Notes under the pieces: model-generated
Told to the model about the DNA's origin: nothing
What the model saw: the letters and a program-made list of their open reading frames with translations, nothing else
The model's database searches: none
Position numbers and translations under genes: made by a program
Origin: Muribaculaceae bacterium
GTDB taxonomy: Bacteria; Bacteroidota; Bacteroidia; Bacteroidales; Muribaculaceae
Length of the DNA stretch: 64,000 nucleotides
Direction: 5' to 3'
Assembly (NCBI GenBank): GCA_017651515.1
Contig: JAGCCU010000035.1
Location: 38,711-102,710, forward strand
Shown here: positions 26,870-35,814 of the stretch, piece by piece
Position numbering within the stretch: the stretch's first letter is position 1
How the letters are laid out: every line of letters begins with the position of its first letter

Positions 26870-26975
26870 AGAAAAGAATTATTATTTATCGCTGTTTTAT
26901 AGTGACAGCAGTATTTCTCAACTTGTATTTTGCGCTAGAACCCGAAACCAAGTAATTACTTATGGTTTTAAATAT

Positions 26976-27005
26976 AGCTGCAGGCAAATCGCTTGCAGCT
27001 TTTAT
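26976..27005 (+). terminator. Terminator after the second LuxR-type gene
   Basis: A 10-bp stem, 26976-26985 with 26991-27000, with one G-T wobble and loop AAATC, followed by TTTATT. Confidence 0.7.
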
Positions 27006-27058
27006 TATACTCTCAGCACATTTTTCACGATAATATGACCCAAAAAGAAAATAATTAG

Positions 27059-27066
27059 TAACTTTG
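27059..27066 (+). promoter_or_regulatory. -7 box upstream of the first tandem paralog
   Basis: TAACTTTG. The ATG at 27068 would lie before the transcription start, which supports ATG at 27092 as the real start. Confidence 0.55.
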
Positions 27067-27091
27067 CATGACATATATCAATGTGCAAACA

Positions 27092-28525
27092 ATGAAACGT
27101 TCTGTACTGCAAGATAATGCCATACTGCGTGCTTTTATCATCACTATCGTGCTGATAGTGTGTTCCTATGTTGTTGACGCACAGCATGTATCTTCCAGCA
27201 CAGCAATGTCATCAATGCTGATTGACAGCATACAAACCCCTATGAATGTTCGCTATGACGGAAGTTCATTATTGATAGCCTCTAACGATGGCAACGGCAC
27301 GGAGATGTGTTATTGGTTCAAGAGATGCATGAACAATGAACTCTTCACCTTCTACCGTGTGGGATATCGCATGGTGAACCACCGCACAACCAGTTCGGCA
27401 GCAGCCATAACCAATGACAAAAGCATAGTCTGGCTCAACAAGACTGAAAGCGACAACATAGGCCCAGTTAGCATTGACGGATATGCCGACTTTGTGGGGG
27501 GAAATCATCTATGGAAAAAACCTGATTCTAACGGAAGCAAGGGTAAAGGTGAAAACACAACTGTCAAGACAGCCACATGTGATAACGTCTTTATCTCTAT
27601 TGATGGACAACCCATTTCACAAGGCTGCAACACTTCTTGCAGAATCGTGAAAATTGAAGTTTTCAACACAATCTATGACCCCCTTATTGAGCCTAAGAAA
27701 AATGACTACATATTATCTTCTCCCCTAATAAGTGAACAAGTTGAGTATTTCATCGTGGGCAATAGCATTGACGTCAGGCTTACTCACGTCTATGCTAAAG
27801 ACCTGAAAGTACGGTGTTACTATGGTATGCAATCAATGTTTGTTGACGAGACAAAGCTTTTCACCCCTAACGGCAAATTCAGTTCAGGCATCACTCCCTC
27901 TGACAATCTAAAGTTCAATAAGAGCCAATATCCACTGTTTAACCGTTTCATTGAGTTTAATACCAATGGTTGGTGCCAGAGTTCATGGATAGAGAACTCT
28001 GGACTTGGGCAACACTTATATTTAAGTGACAATTCTGTAATTTTTACTCGAGGAACAGGCAAGAGCTACCATGTATTAATCAATAATAAGAATCTAATGG
28101 CCAATACCACATATCAATGGCATGGAGTCTACACATGGGCGAAACCGCTAGTCTATGATAATTCTTTGATTGTATATACAGGTTATATCGATGGCCGTGA
28201 AGCCATTTACGTTGATGTCAGGAAAAATTTGGATAACTTTTGTGTCAATATACCATATTATTGGATTAAGGCACATAAACTAGAACGTACAGGTGACATT
28301 AATGCCACAGTTAGTGGTAACGTTCTTAAGGTGTCAGCAAGTGGTTCAAGCTCAGTTGTATTGATCAAAAAATACTACCCTGATGCTGTCGAAGATATAA
28401 CCTATGAGCAGCAAGCATCAAATGACAACTGGTATGACATGCAAGGGCGAATTCTGCTATCTGAACCCTCAACCCCCGGAATTTATATCCACAACGGCAA
28501 AAAGACCCTCGTTCAAAAAAGATAA
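27092..28525 (+). CDS. Secreted protein of unrecognised family with T9SS-like C-terminal tail (tandem paralog 1)
   Basis: A 477-residue exported protein with signal peptide (MKRSVL... to ...YVVDAQ). The body shares many motifs with the next gene: NDGNGTEMCYWFK, SDNIGPVSIDGYADFVGGNH, YYGMQSMF, NGWCQSSW, WHGVYTWAKPL and YTGYIDGREAIYVD. No known domain was recognised; the mix of Trp, Asn and Gly suggests a beta-rich carbohydrate- or polymer-related fold. The C-terminus, NWYDMQGRILLSEPS then GIYIHNGKKTLVQKR, looks like a type IX secretion sorting tail. Start ATG 27092 is preferred over 27068 because of the promoter position. The pair looks more A+T-rich than its neighbours. Confidence 0.75.
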   Translation: MKRSVLQDNAILRAFIITIVLIVCSYVVDAQHVSSSTAMSSMLIDSIQTPMNVRYDGSSLLIASNDGNGTEMCYWFKRCMNNELFTFYRVGYRMVNHRTTSSAAAITNDKSIVWLNKTESDNIGPVSIDGYADFVGGNHLWKKPDSNGSKGKGENTTVKTATCDNVFISIDGQPISQGCNTSCRIVKIEVFNTIYDPLIEPKKNDYILSSPLISEQVEYFIVGNSIDVRLTHVYAKDLKVRCYYGMQSMFVDETKLFTPNGKFSSGITPSDNLKFNKSQYPLFNRFIEFNTNGWCQSSWIENSGLGQHLYLSDNSVIFTRGTGKSYHVLINNKNLMANTTYQWHGVYTWAKPLVYDNSLIVYTGYIDGREAIYVDVRKNLDNFCVNIPYYWIKAHKLERTGDINATVSGNVLKVSASGSSSVVLIKKYYPDAVEDITYEQQASNDNWYDMQGRILLSEPSTPGIYIHNGKKTLVQKR

Positions 28526-28534
28526 ACAGCCGAC

Positions 28535-28600
28535 ATGAGACACACTAACAAGCACTTGCATTTCAACATAATACTTTTTGCCTTAATGGTTATTGGGGGG
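28535..28600 (+). other. Out-of-frame signal peptide segment of tandem paralog 2
   Basis: ATG at 28535 opens a frame whose product starts MRHTNKHLHFNIILFALMVI, a plausible signal peptide, then meets six G residues (28595-28600) and stops at TAA (28625-28627). The mature part continues in the +1 frame. Removing one G would join the two. Confidence 0.65.
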
Positions 28601-29945
28601 AGGAATTTCATCCCAGCTTTATGGTAAAACACCATTAAGCCATGATATTTCATTAGAATCCAATACCCAAAAACCTCTCATGTGTGCAAAATTTGATGGC
28701 ACCAATCTCTTTATAGCAGCCAATGACGGTATGGGAACGGAGATGTGCTATTGGTTTAAGGAATGCATGAACAACCAACTATTTACTTTTTTTCGTGTAG
28801 GAGAACGTCAAGTAGAACGTAATTATAGTGACATCAATGGTATTCCAAATTCTTCGGAAATCACATGGCTGAACTCTACCGGCAGCGACAATATTGGCCC
28901 TGTTGCTATTCAAGGGTATAACGACTTTGTAGGGGGAAACCATCGATGGAGAAAACCAAATGCCAACGGCAGCCTAGGGCCATATACCACAATCCGAACT
29001 GCAAACTGCAACAGTTATAGCGTTGACATTGATGGACAACCTCTTAGTCTGGGCGTAATTACCTATGGAGAACAAATATGTGCATCAGTAAATAACACGC
29101 TCTTTGATCCTCTTGTCGAACCACAAGACTCTACTGCAACGGTACTCGATTCACCGCTAATAAATGAAGATATTATCTATACAATAATTGGCAACAGCAT
29201 TGCAGTTGATGCAAAGCACACTTATCTGAAAGACTTTACCGTAAGACGATATTACGGCATGCAGTCGATGTACAACCGTGAAGATTCCGTCATGACACCT
29301 GGTGGTGCCTATCCTACATTTGTTGAACAAGCTAATGCTAAGACATTTCACAAAAACAACTATCCTAATTTCGGGTGCTATATTGAACATAATGCCAATG
29401 GTTGGTGCCAATCTTCATGGTTGCGACCAATAGACTTAGGAACTCATTATGCAATTGATTCCATCAGTCCCATTTTCACACGCAGTTCTGACAAGTGTTA
29501 TCACGTCATTATGGATTCATTTCCAGTAAATTGTAACGACTCTGTGAGTTGGCATGGTATTTATACCTGGGCATTACCATTAATCAACGATGACGACTTG
29601 CTCGTATATTCTGGCATTATTGATGGGAAAGAATCCCTATATATTGATACCAAACGAGCATGCAACAGAATTTTCAACTATTCAGGAGCAAATTATCTTC
29701 ATTCTATAGATTCTATTAGGAATTCTGACGGAGCTTCATTTTTAACCTTGGACAATGCCGTGTTTATCACATGTAATAAACCTATTAGCTTCATTCTTTA
29801 CTATGAGCCAAATGATGAAAATACAACAATTGAGATTAATCCCGACATAAATGGTGACGGGGTGATTAATGTTCTAGACATCACTGGAATCATCGACATA
29901 ATCAATGAAGCAGAAGAGACCCCCGACCTTGAAAATGAAGAATAA
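28593..29945 (+). CDS. Secreted-family protein, tandem paralog 2, frameshifted at the signal peptide; dockerin-like C-terminus
   Basis: The open frame from a TTG at 28593 gives 450 residues without a signal peptide; the missing signal is encoded just upstream in another frame, separated by a G6 run. The body matches the preceding paralog: NDGMGTEMCYWFKECMNN, SDNIGPVAIQGYNDFVGGNH, YYGMQSMY, NGWCQSSW and WHGIYTWALPL. Unlike paralog 1, the C-terminus carries a single dockerin-like EF-hand segment, DINGDGVINVLDITGIIDI, and an acidic end. Function unknown. The frameshift may be a real pseudogene mutation, phase variation, or a sequencing error in the homopolymer. Confidence 0.7.
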   Translation: MGGGISSQLYGKTPLSHDISLESNTQKPLMCAKFDGTNLFIAANDGMGTEMCYWFKECMNNQLFTFFRVGERQVERNYSDINGIPNSSEITWLNSTGSDNIGPVAIQGYNDFVGGNHRWRKPNANGSLGPYTTIRTANCNSYSVDIDGQPLSLGVITYGEQICASVNNTLFDPLVEPQDSTATVLDSPLINEDIIYTIIGNSIAVDAKHTYLKDFTVRRYYGMQSMYNREDSVMTPGGAYPTFVEQANAKTFHKNNYPNFGCYIEHNANGWCQSSWLRPIDLGTHYAIDSISPIFTRSSDKCYHVIMDSFPVNCNDSVSWHGIYTWALPLINDDDLLVYSGIIDGKESLYIDTKRACNRIFNYSGANYLHSIDSIRNSDGASFLTLDNAVFITCNKPISFILYYEPNDENTTIEINPDINGDGVINVLDITGIIDIINEAEETPDLENEE

Positions 29946-29992
29946 TAGATTCAAAACATTGACAGCTCAACCATGACAAAGTTAAACTTATG

Positions 29993-30030
29993 AAAAAGCG
30001 TTACAGTCTTGAACATGTATCGCTTTTTTT
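29993..30030 (+). terminator. Terminator after tandem paralog 2
   Basis: Stem AAAAAGCG/CGCTTTTT (29993-30000 with 30021-30028) continued by TACA/TGTA (30002-30005 with 30016-30019) after one T-T mismatch. The likely -33 TTG of plsC lies in its loop. Confidence 0.7.
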
Positions 30031-30033
30031 GCG

Positions 30034-30041
30034 TAATTTTG
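30034..30041 (+). promoter_or_regulatory. -7 box upstream of plsC
   Basis: TAATTTTG, 13 bp before the ATG at 30055; a TTG at 30009-30011 is 22 bp upstream, slightly longer than the ideal spacer. Confidence 0.55.
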
Positions 30042-30054
30042 TGGAGTAGTAAAT

Positions 30055-30777
30055 ATGACTCATATCATGAAAATTCTATTCTTTATATATCAATGGTTCA
30101 TTGCCGCGCCCATAATGCTTGTGGCAACCATAATTACCGCCATCGTGACGATGGTGGGATGTTTGTTCGACAGCAACTACTGGGGATACTACCCTGCCAA
30201 ATGGTGGTCGAGACTGTGGTGCGCAATCCACTTTGTTCGAATCAAAGTGCAAGGTCGTGAAAAAGTAGATCGCGAAACCTCCTACGTCTTCGTTGCCAAT
30301 CATCAAGGTGCTTACGACATATTCACAGTCTATGGCTATCTCGGACACCCGTTCAAATGGATGATGCGAAAGGGCATCACCAATATCCCCCTCGTGGGCA
30401 CTGCATGCCGTGCAGCAGGACATATCCTTGTCGATACAAAAAGTGCAGGCGGACTTCGACACACTATCGAGGATGCAGAGAAGAAACTGGGAAAAGGCAT
30501 GTCACTTGTCGTCTTCCCCGAAGGACGACGGACCGACACTGGCAAAATGGGAGTTTTCAAACCTGGTGCATTCAGGTTGGCACTAGAATTCGGACTGCCT
30601 ATCGTTCCGATTACCATCGATGGCAGCTACCGCGTCATGCCACGCAACACCTTCAACGTGACTCCGGGAACAATCACCCTCACCCTGCACGAACCTATTG
30701 CTCCCGAAATATGCGACAACGACCCTGATCAGGTTAGCCGCAAGGCCCGTGCCGCAATCGAAAGTTCGCTAAGCTGA
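30055..30777 (+). CDS. plsC: 1-acyl-sn-glycerol-3-phosphate acyltransferase (PlsC family)
   Basis: A 240-residue membrane-bound acyltransferase that adds a second acyl chain to lysophosphatidate in phospholipid synthesis. The HX4D motif is NHQGAYD (about residues 80-86), and the second family block FPEGRRTDTGKMGVFKPGAF lies near residue 152. One or two hydrophobic helices precede the catalytic motif (about 5-35). ATG at 30055 is used; ATG at 30067 (MKILFF) is an equally possible start. It has its own promoter and no co-directional partner within 200 bp. Related lipid acyltransferases cannot be fully excluded. Confidence 0.9.
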   Translation: MTHIMKILFFIYQWFIAAPIMLVATIITAIVTMVGCLFDSNYWGYYPAKWWSRLWCAIHFVRIKVQGREKVDRETSYVFVANHQGAYDIFTVYGYLGHPFKWMMRKGITNIPLVGTACRAAGHILVDTKSAGGLRHTIEDAEKKLGKGMSLVVFPEGRRTDTGKMGVFKPGAFRLALEFGLPIVPITIDGSYRVMPRNTFNVTPGTITLTLHEPIAPEICDNDPDQVSRKARAAIESSLS

Positions 30778-30991
30778 ATCAATGAGCTTAGTATCACTCC
30801 TGTTGCTTATTGAATCTCATATCTTTCAGCCAATAACTTAATTTAACGTAGGTTTTTGGGAATTGAATATCAATTTTTAGTAATTTTACGAGTTGATTAA
30901 CTGATGTGTATATTTATCAAACACAACAGCTCATTCATACGATTAAAAACCTAAAAATTCAATATTCGTTTAACTTAAAAACCAAACATCT

Positions 30992-31900
30992 ATGAGAAAT
31001 GTACTATTAGCTCTTGCTGTAGGCGTTGCTTTTAGTGGTATGGCCCAGATTCTCAACGTTGGCTCGATTGAAAAAGTCAACATCCCAGAGAATCGCGACA
31101 ATGTGGTGGCAGCCATCAGCCCACAGGGCGACTATCTGCTCATCACTTCAAGTTCCAATAAGGGTCTCACTAAGTTTGACCTCGCTACGCAGCAATCGAC
31201 TCGATTGACCGATGCCGAAGGTGCCGGCCACAACGTGATGATCAGCAACGATGGTGAAAACATCGTTTACCGCGAGACATCCTACAATGCCAACCACCTG
31301 CGTCACACTGCGCTAAACAGCAAAAACCTGATTACTGGCGAACAGACGCAACTCGTTGCACCATCTCGCAACCTTGAAGGTATGGCCATCCAGGGAGCAA
31401 CTGCAGTGGCAGTCAACAATGGCCAAGTGAGTCTTCGCTCTTTCAACGGTGGCAATGCCATCGCACAGCGACCTGTGCTCTCTACCAAGAATCGCCAGCT
31501 CATGATCACCGAGAACGGCGAAACACGCGTATTCTCGCCCAATGGAACCGACCACAGCTACCTGTGGCATTCAATTTCGCCCGACGGCACTAAGGTGCTC
31601 TACTTCATTGCAAGCAATGGCGCATGGGTTTGCGACATCGACGGCCAGAATGCCCACCGCATAGGCATTATCCGCGCTCCGCAATGGGTTGACAATAACG
31701 TAATCGTGGGCATGTATGACCAGGATGACGGCGAATTCATCTATGCCTCGAAGATCATCGCTTCGGACCTTAACGGCAACCAGCAAGAACTAACTGGTGA
31801 CGATGTGGTAGCAATGTACCCACATGTCAATGCTGCAGGCGACAAGATTGTCTTTTCTACTCCTGCAGGCGAAGCCTATATTATTAACATCAACAAATGA
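30992..31900 (+). CDS. Secreted beta-propeller protein (TolB/WD40-like)
   Basis: A 302-residue protein with signal peptide (MRNVLLALAVGVAFSGMAQ). The rest shows repeated beta-propeller blades with SPQGDYLLITSSSN, SNDGENIVYRETS and SPDGTKVLYFIASN, the DG/N-aspartate turns typical of TolB- or PD40-like propellers. No catalytic residues were identified. Its stop codon overlaps an ATG at 31897 of the downstream amidase frame, so the two proteins are probably made together and may act together in the cell envelope. Confidence 0.75.
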   Translation: MRNVLLALAVGVAFSGMAQILNVGSIEKVNIPENRDNVVAAISPQGDYLLITSSSNKGLTKFDLATQQSTRLTDAEGAGHNVMISNDGENIVYRETSYNANHLRHTALNSKNLITGEQTQLVAPSRNLEGMAIQGATAVAVNNGQVSLRSFNGGNAIAQRPVLSTKNRQLMITENGETRVFSPNGTDHSYLWHSISPDGTKVLYFIASNGAWVCDIDGQNAHRIGIIRAPQWVDNNVIVGMYDQDDGEFIYASKIIASDLNGNQQELTGDDVVAMYPHVNAAGDKIVFSTPAGEAYIININK

Positions 31901-31908
31901 TTACAGCT

Positions 31909-34368
31909 ATGAAGAAGATATTACTACTTGCAGCAGCTGCAATCATCGCAGCCTGCGCATTACAGGCACAGACACCCGACCAGGTGCGCATATATCTTAA
32001 TCCAGGTCACGGTAGCTGGGGACCAAATGACCGTCCAATGGCCACAATACCCTATCCCAACCTCCCCTCAACCGGACGTCCCGACACTTGCGGTTTCTAC
32101 GAGAGTAACACCAACCTGTGGAAGGTGCTCCGCATGGGGCAAGCTCTCGAAAACATGGGCGTTAATCCCAACAACATCATGTACTCCCGTGTGAAAAACG
32201 GCCCGTACCCTTATGTTGCTGGTGCTCCCGATGCCGAAATCTATAACCGTCCTTTAAGTGAAATTGCATGTGAAGTGGATGACAACAATATTGATATGTT
32301 CGTTTCTGTCCACTCCAATGCAGCGACCGAAGGAACAAATACCAACTACCCACTGTATCTTTATCGTGGTGAAGACAAACCTGCGGGTGGCGGTAGCTAT
32401 GAACATAACGAGGGAAGCTGGGAAATGTGCGATGCAAGTTGGGGACCTCACTATATGTCAGAACTTGACCCACAGAATTATTACAGCTTAACCAACAAGA
32501 ATATCCGCGGTGACTGGAACTTCTATGGTTCTACCTACTCCACCACAACTTCCCAAGGCACATTCATTGGCTATCTTGGCGTTTTACGCCATGGAACTCC
32601 GGGCTTCCTCGTGGAAGGCTACTTCCACACCTATCAGCCCGCACGACACCGTGCACTGAATCCCGACTATTGCGGCCAAGAAGGTGTTCGTCTCGCTCGC
32701 GGAGTGTGTGATTACTTCAACCTCAACCCAGAGACCACAGGTTATATAATGGGTACCATCAAGGACAGATTCACCCGTATAAACAACCCTCTCTACACAT
32801 ACTCAGGCGGCACCGACGACCAATGGATGCCGCTCAATGGAGCTGAAGTAAGATTGTTGAAAAATGGTGAAGTCGTCCAAACCTATCAGGTGGACAACAA
32901 CTACAACGGTATCTTCGTCTTCGAAGGTCTTGAGCCTGGAGCCTACACTCTCGAAGCAAGCTGCGAGGGCTATGAAGACCTTGATGTCCAATATCAAGAC
33001 GAGATTCAAGTGACAGCCAATCAGACTGCCTATAAAAAGCTCTATCTCGCGCCAGCAGGATATTTGCAACCGGAGACATTCTTCGAGAACTATCCTGCTC
33101 CCGTGCAGGATGAAGGTTTGACGATGCCGGAGTCGTTTGAGTTCACTCAGAACGATGCCACACTCAGCCAGGTACAAGGCACTGTCAAGCGTGTAATCGT
33201 GCGTGGTGACTCGGCCTATGTGCTGGTTAACAACGGCATGACTGCTAATATCTACATCGTCAATGCAAAGACCCAGCAAATCCTCGGTCAGGTGAATACT
33301 AATGGTCTCCATGTGGATACCGACAATTTAGGTTTCTACTCGCCACTGAACGACATTGCATTCACTGCCGATGGAACACTTATCGGCGTCAACAGCGTAC
33401 GTTGCCAAAGCGGTGATGGTAATGTAGATGCAGGCTATAAGCGCGGTACGCTATACTTCTACAAGTGGTTGAATTTCAATGAGCCTCCAACAGATTGGAT
33501 TACAACCCAATATTCTGCTGGATTATACCGAGGCGATATGGGACAGTCTCTTGCAGTGTCAGGTAACATAAGCAACTGTACCATCATCACAACGGGTAAA
33601 CATAACAGCAATAATAACATACGCCTCTTGGTACAGAAATTCTATGATGGCGCTGTTATAAATACCTATTATACAGAACGTAGCAGCTACAACGAGTCAC
33701 ATCCATTCAATTCAGGTATTGCCGGCCCCGACTATCGTCTCACACTTTCAGCTCTCGATGAGAACCACATCGGTGAGGATGGAAAGATTGTCAATGCCAA
33801 CAACTTCGTACTTGACGGAAATCTGATCAACCCACACGAATTTGCACTCGCTGCAACTCAAGCCAACAGCACCGGTGTTGGCAATATCAGCACCGATCTC
33901 GTTGACGTAGCATCTAACGGCATCTCGTTCTTCCGTTATCTGGATCACGTGATGATGGTAGTTCCTACCGTTGCCGACAACATGGTTACTGGCGTGAAAG
34001 TGCTTGACGTGACCGAAGGTTTTGACGCAGCTACCGAGGTTACGACTTTGGGCACTACGCTCACCGATGCCAAGAACTATGCCGATGCATATGTCGCTAC
34101 CGGCGCAAAGGTTGAAAACGAGAAAGTTGAGCTTTATCTCTTCGTAGACAACGAGATGACCCGCTTCTCTCAGGGCAGTGATACAGTATTAGGTGACCTC
34201 ACCGGCGAAGGAACTGTCGATGTGAGCGATGCAAACCTGCTCATCAACGTCATCCTCAATAAGACCGCCGCGTCAGACTGCGCGTCTAACCCCGACTTGA
34301 CAGGCGATGGCAACGTTGATGTTTCGGATGTCAACATGTTGATTAATATTATTTTGCATAAAATCTGA
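31909..34368 (+). CDS. N-acetylmuramoyl-L-alanine amidase family protein with dockerin-like C-terminus
   Basis: An exported protein of 819 residues. After the signal peptide (MKKILLLAAAAIIAACALQA) comes an Amidase_3-type zinc domain (about 25-255): LNPGHGSWG with the first zinc His, the Glu of FYESNTN, SVHSNA with the third zinc ligand, and a later VEGYFH Glu as possible catalytic base. Then a carboxypeptidase-regulatory-like beta domain (about 265-345, GIFVFEGLEPGAYTLEASC), a long propeller-like region, and two dockerin-like repeats at the end (DLTGEGTVDVSDANLLINV, DLTGDGNVDVSDVNMLINI). The frame also has an ATG at 31897 overlapping the upstream stop; 31909 is chosen because it starts the signal peptide. 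It likely cleaves peptidoglycan, host or dietary murein. Confidence 0.82.
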   Translation: MKKILLLAAAAIIAACALQAQTPDQVRIYLNPGHGSWGPNDRPMATIPYPNLPSTGRPDTCGFYESNTNLWKVLRMGQALENMGVNPNNIMYSRVKNGPYPYVAGAPDAEIYNRPLSEIACEVDDNNIDMFVSVHSNAATEGTNTNYPLYLYRGEDKPAGGGSYEHNEGSWEMCDASWGPHYMSELDPQNYYSLTNKNIRGDWNFYGSTYSTTTSQGTFIGYLGVLRHGTPGFLVEGYFHTYQPARHRALNPDYCGQEGVRLARGVCDYFNLNPETTGYIMGTIKDRFTRINNPLYTYSGGTDDQWMPLNGAEVRLLKNGEVVQTYQVDNNYNGIFVFEGLEPGAYTLEASCEGYEDLDVQYQDEIQVTANQTAYKKLYLAPAGYLQPETFFENYPAPVQDEGLTMPESFEFTQNDATLSQVQGTVKRVIVRGDSAYVLVNNGMTANIYIVNAKTQQILGQVNTNGLHVDTDNLGFYSPLNDIAFTADGTLIGVNSVRCQSGDGNVDAGYKRGTLYFYKWLNFNEPPTDWITTQYSAGLYRGDMGQSLAVSGNISNCTIITTGKHNSNNNIRLLVQKFYDGAVINTYYTERSSYNESHPFNSGIAGPDYRLTLSALDENHIGEDGKIVNANNFVLDGNLINPHEFALAATQANSTGVGNISTDLVDVASNGISFFRYLDHVMMVVPTVADNMVTGVKVLDVTEGFDAATEVTTLGTTLTDAKNYADAYVATGAKVENEKVELYLFVDNEMTRFSQGSDTVLGDLTGEGTVDVSDANLLINVILNKTAASDCASNPDLTGDGNVDVSDVNMLINIILHKI

Positions 34369-34392
34369 TTGTAACATCCAACATATGCATTG

Positions 34393-34427
34393 TGCGGTGC
34401 ACGGCTCGGCTGTGCACCGCATTTTTC
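34393..34427 (+). terminator. Terminator after the amidase gene
   Basis: Perfect 10-bp stem TGCGGTGCAC (34393-34402) with GTGCACCGCA (34412-34421), 9-nt loop, followed by TTTTTC. Confidence 0.85.
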
Positions 34428-34467
34428 TTATCACCATCTCTTGATTAAGCCATTACTACAAGTTTAT

Positions 34468-34499
34468 TTTGGCTGATAGCATAAATTTTGCTAACTTTG
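34468..34499 (+). promoter_or_regulatory. Promoter of the Crp-family regulator operon
   Basis: TTTG (34468-34471), a 20-bp spacer and TAACTTTG (34492-34499), a full consensus match, 52 bp before the ATG. Confidence 0.78.
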
Positions 34500-34550
34500 C
34501 CATTTAATATAAACTAATAACCGAATTGGTTTAAAAGGCAACACTGTACG

Positions 34551-35252
34551 ATGCTAAAGAAGAGTACAATAGAAGAAGTAATAAGTAAGGACATGGCGGC
34601 AATCTGGTCTATCCTCAACAAGGATGAGAAACACCAGATTACCGACAATTTTGTCATCCACGATTTCAAGAAAAACCAAATTATCTATGCCGAGAAAGAC
34701 GAGCCACAATACCTTTGGACACTGCTCAAAGGAAAGGTAAAACTGTTCAAGGATGGCATTGGTGGTCGACAACAGATTTTGCGACTCTATCGCCCAATCC
34801 AATACTTCGGCTACCGTGCATATTTTGCCGGTGAGTCATACGTGTCGAGCGCTGCAGCATTCGAACCTTCGACACTGGGTGCCATTCCTCTTAAACTCGT
34901 TAAAGAGCTCATCAACCAGAACCACGACCTGGCATGGTTTTTCATCAAAGAACTGTCTAAGAACCTGGGTGGCAGCGACACTAAAATCGTAACTCTTACG
35001 CAAAAGCACATCCGCGGCCGACTAGCCGAAGCACTCATACTTCTGCTCGACAACTATGGTCTTGAAGAAGACGGCAAGACTCTGAAAATCTATATGGCTC
35101 GCGAAGACCTTGCCAACCTGTCGAACATGACAACGAGCAATGCCATCCGCACTCTTTCGGCTTTCGCACAAGAACGCATCATCACCGTTGACGGCCGACG
35201 CATCAAGATACTCAACGAACAGCTTCTGCGCAATATCAGCAAGTTTGGTTAA
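34551..35252 (+). CDS. Crp/Fnr family transcription regulator
   Basis: A 233-residue regulator with a cyclic-nucleotide-binding-like beta barrel (about 25-120; ILRLYRPIQYFGYRAYF) and a C-terminal winged helix (about 155-220; REDLANLSNMTTSNAIRTL as recognition region). It has no cysteines, so it is not an oxygen-sensing Fnr with an iron-sulfur cluster. The ligand is unknown. It is the first gene of a run with DUF4924, rmlD and prfC, each only a few bases apart; DUF4924 begins 13 bp after its stop. This neighbourhood is conserved in Bacteroidales, but a direct regulatory link to it is inference. Confidence 0.9.
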   Translation: MLKKSTIEEVISKDMAAIWSILNKDEKHQITDNFVIHDFKKNQIIYAEKDEPQYLWTLLKGKVKLFKDGIGGRQQILRLYRPIQYFGYRAYFAGESYVSSAAAFEPSTLGAIPLKLVKELINQNHDLAWFFIKELSKNLGGSDTKIVTLTQKHIRGRLAEALILLLDNYGLEEDGKTLKIYMAREDLANLSNMTTSNAIRTLSAFAQERIITVDGRRIKILNEQLLRNISKFG

Positions 35253-35265
35253 TACCTTATCTGTC

Positions 35266-35814
35266 ATGATTATCGCAAACCAGAAACGCCGAGAAAACAT
35301 AGCCGAATACCTGCTATACATGTGGCAGGTAGAAGACATACTGCGTGCCAGCCAATGCAACATGGAAGCAATCGAGCGCAACATCATATCGCAATATGAT
35401 CTCACCGATGAGCAGCGCCAGCAGGAGCGCGACTGGTGGGAGTCACTCATCATGATGATGAACGCCGAAGGAGTGAAGGAGAAAGGCCATCTGCAAATCA
35501 ACAAGAACGTGCTGATACGTCTCACCGACTTGCACCTCCAACTCCTCCACGACCCAAAGCACCCAGACTATGGTGCCGAGTTTTATCGCACTCTGCCTTA
35601 TATTGTGGAGCTGCGTGCCAAAACTTCGCAAGAACAACAAGTCGGTGAACTGGAAACATGTTTCAACGCACTTTATGGCATGCTTATGCTAAAGTTGCAA
35701 GGACGTGAAATAAGTCCCGAAACACAGCAGGCAATGACCCAGATTTCAAAATTCATAGGCCGACTTGCCGCCTATTTCAAAAAAGATGAAGAAGGACAAC
35801 TGATAGAAGAATGA
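35266..35814 (+). CDS. DUF4924 family protein
   Basis: A 182-residue cytoplasmic, helix-rich protein starting MIIANQKRRENIAEYLLYMW, a conserved N-terminus of the DUF4924 family of Bacteroidota. No catalytic residues are apparent. The frame extends upstream to 35140 inside the Crp-family gene, but ATG at 35266 lies right after that gene and starts the conserved region. Its stop overlaps the start of rmlD by 4 bp (ATGA). Function is unknown; the tight coupling points to co-expression with the next genes only. Confidence 0.85.
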   Translation: MIIANQKRRENIAEYLLYMWQVEDILRASQCNMEAIERNIISQYDLTDEQRQQERDWWESLIMMMNAEGVKEKGHLQINKNVLIRLTDLHLQLLHDPKHPDYGAEFYRTLPYIVELRAKTSQEQQVGELETCFNALYGMLMLKLQGREISPETQQAMTQISKFIGRLAAYFKKDEEGQLIEE

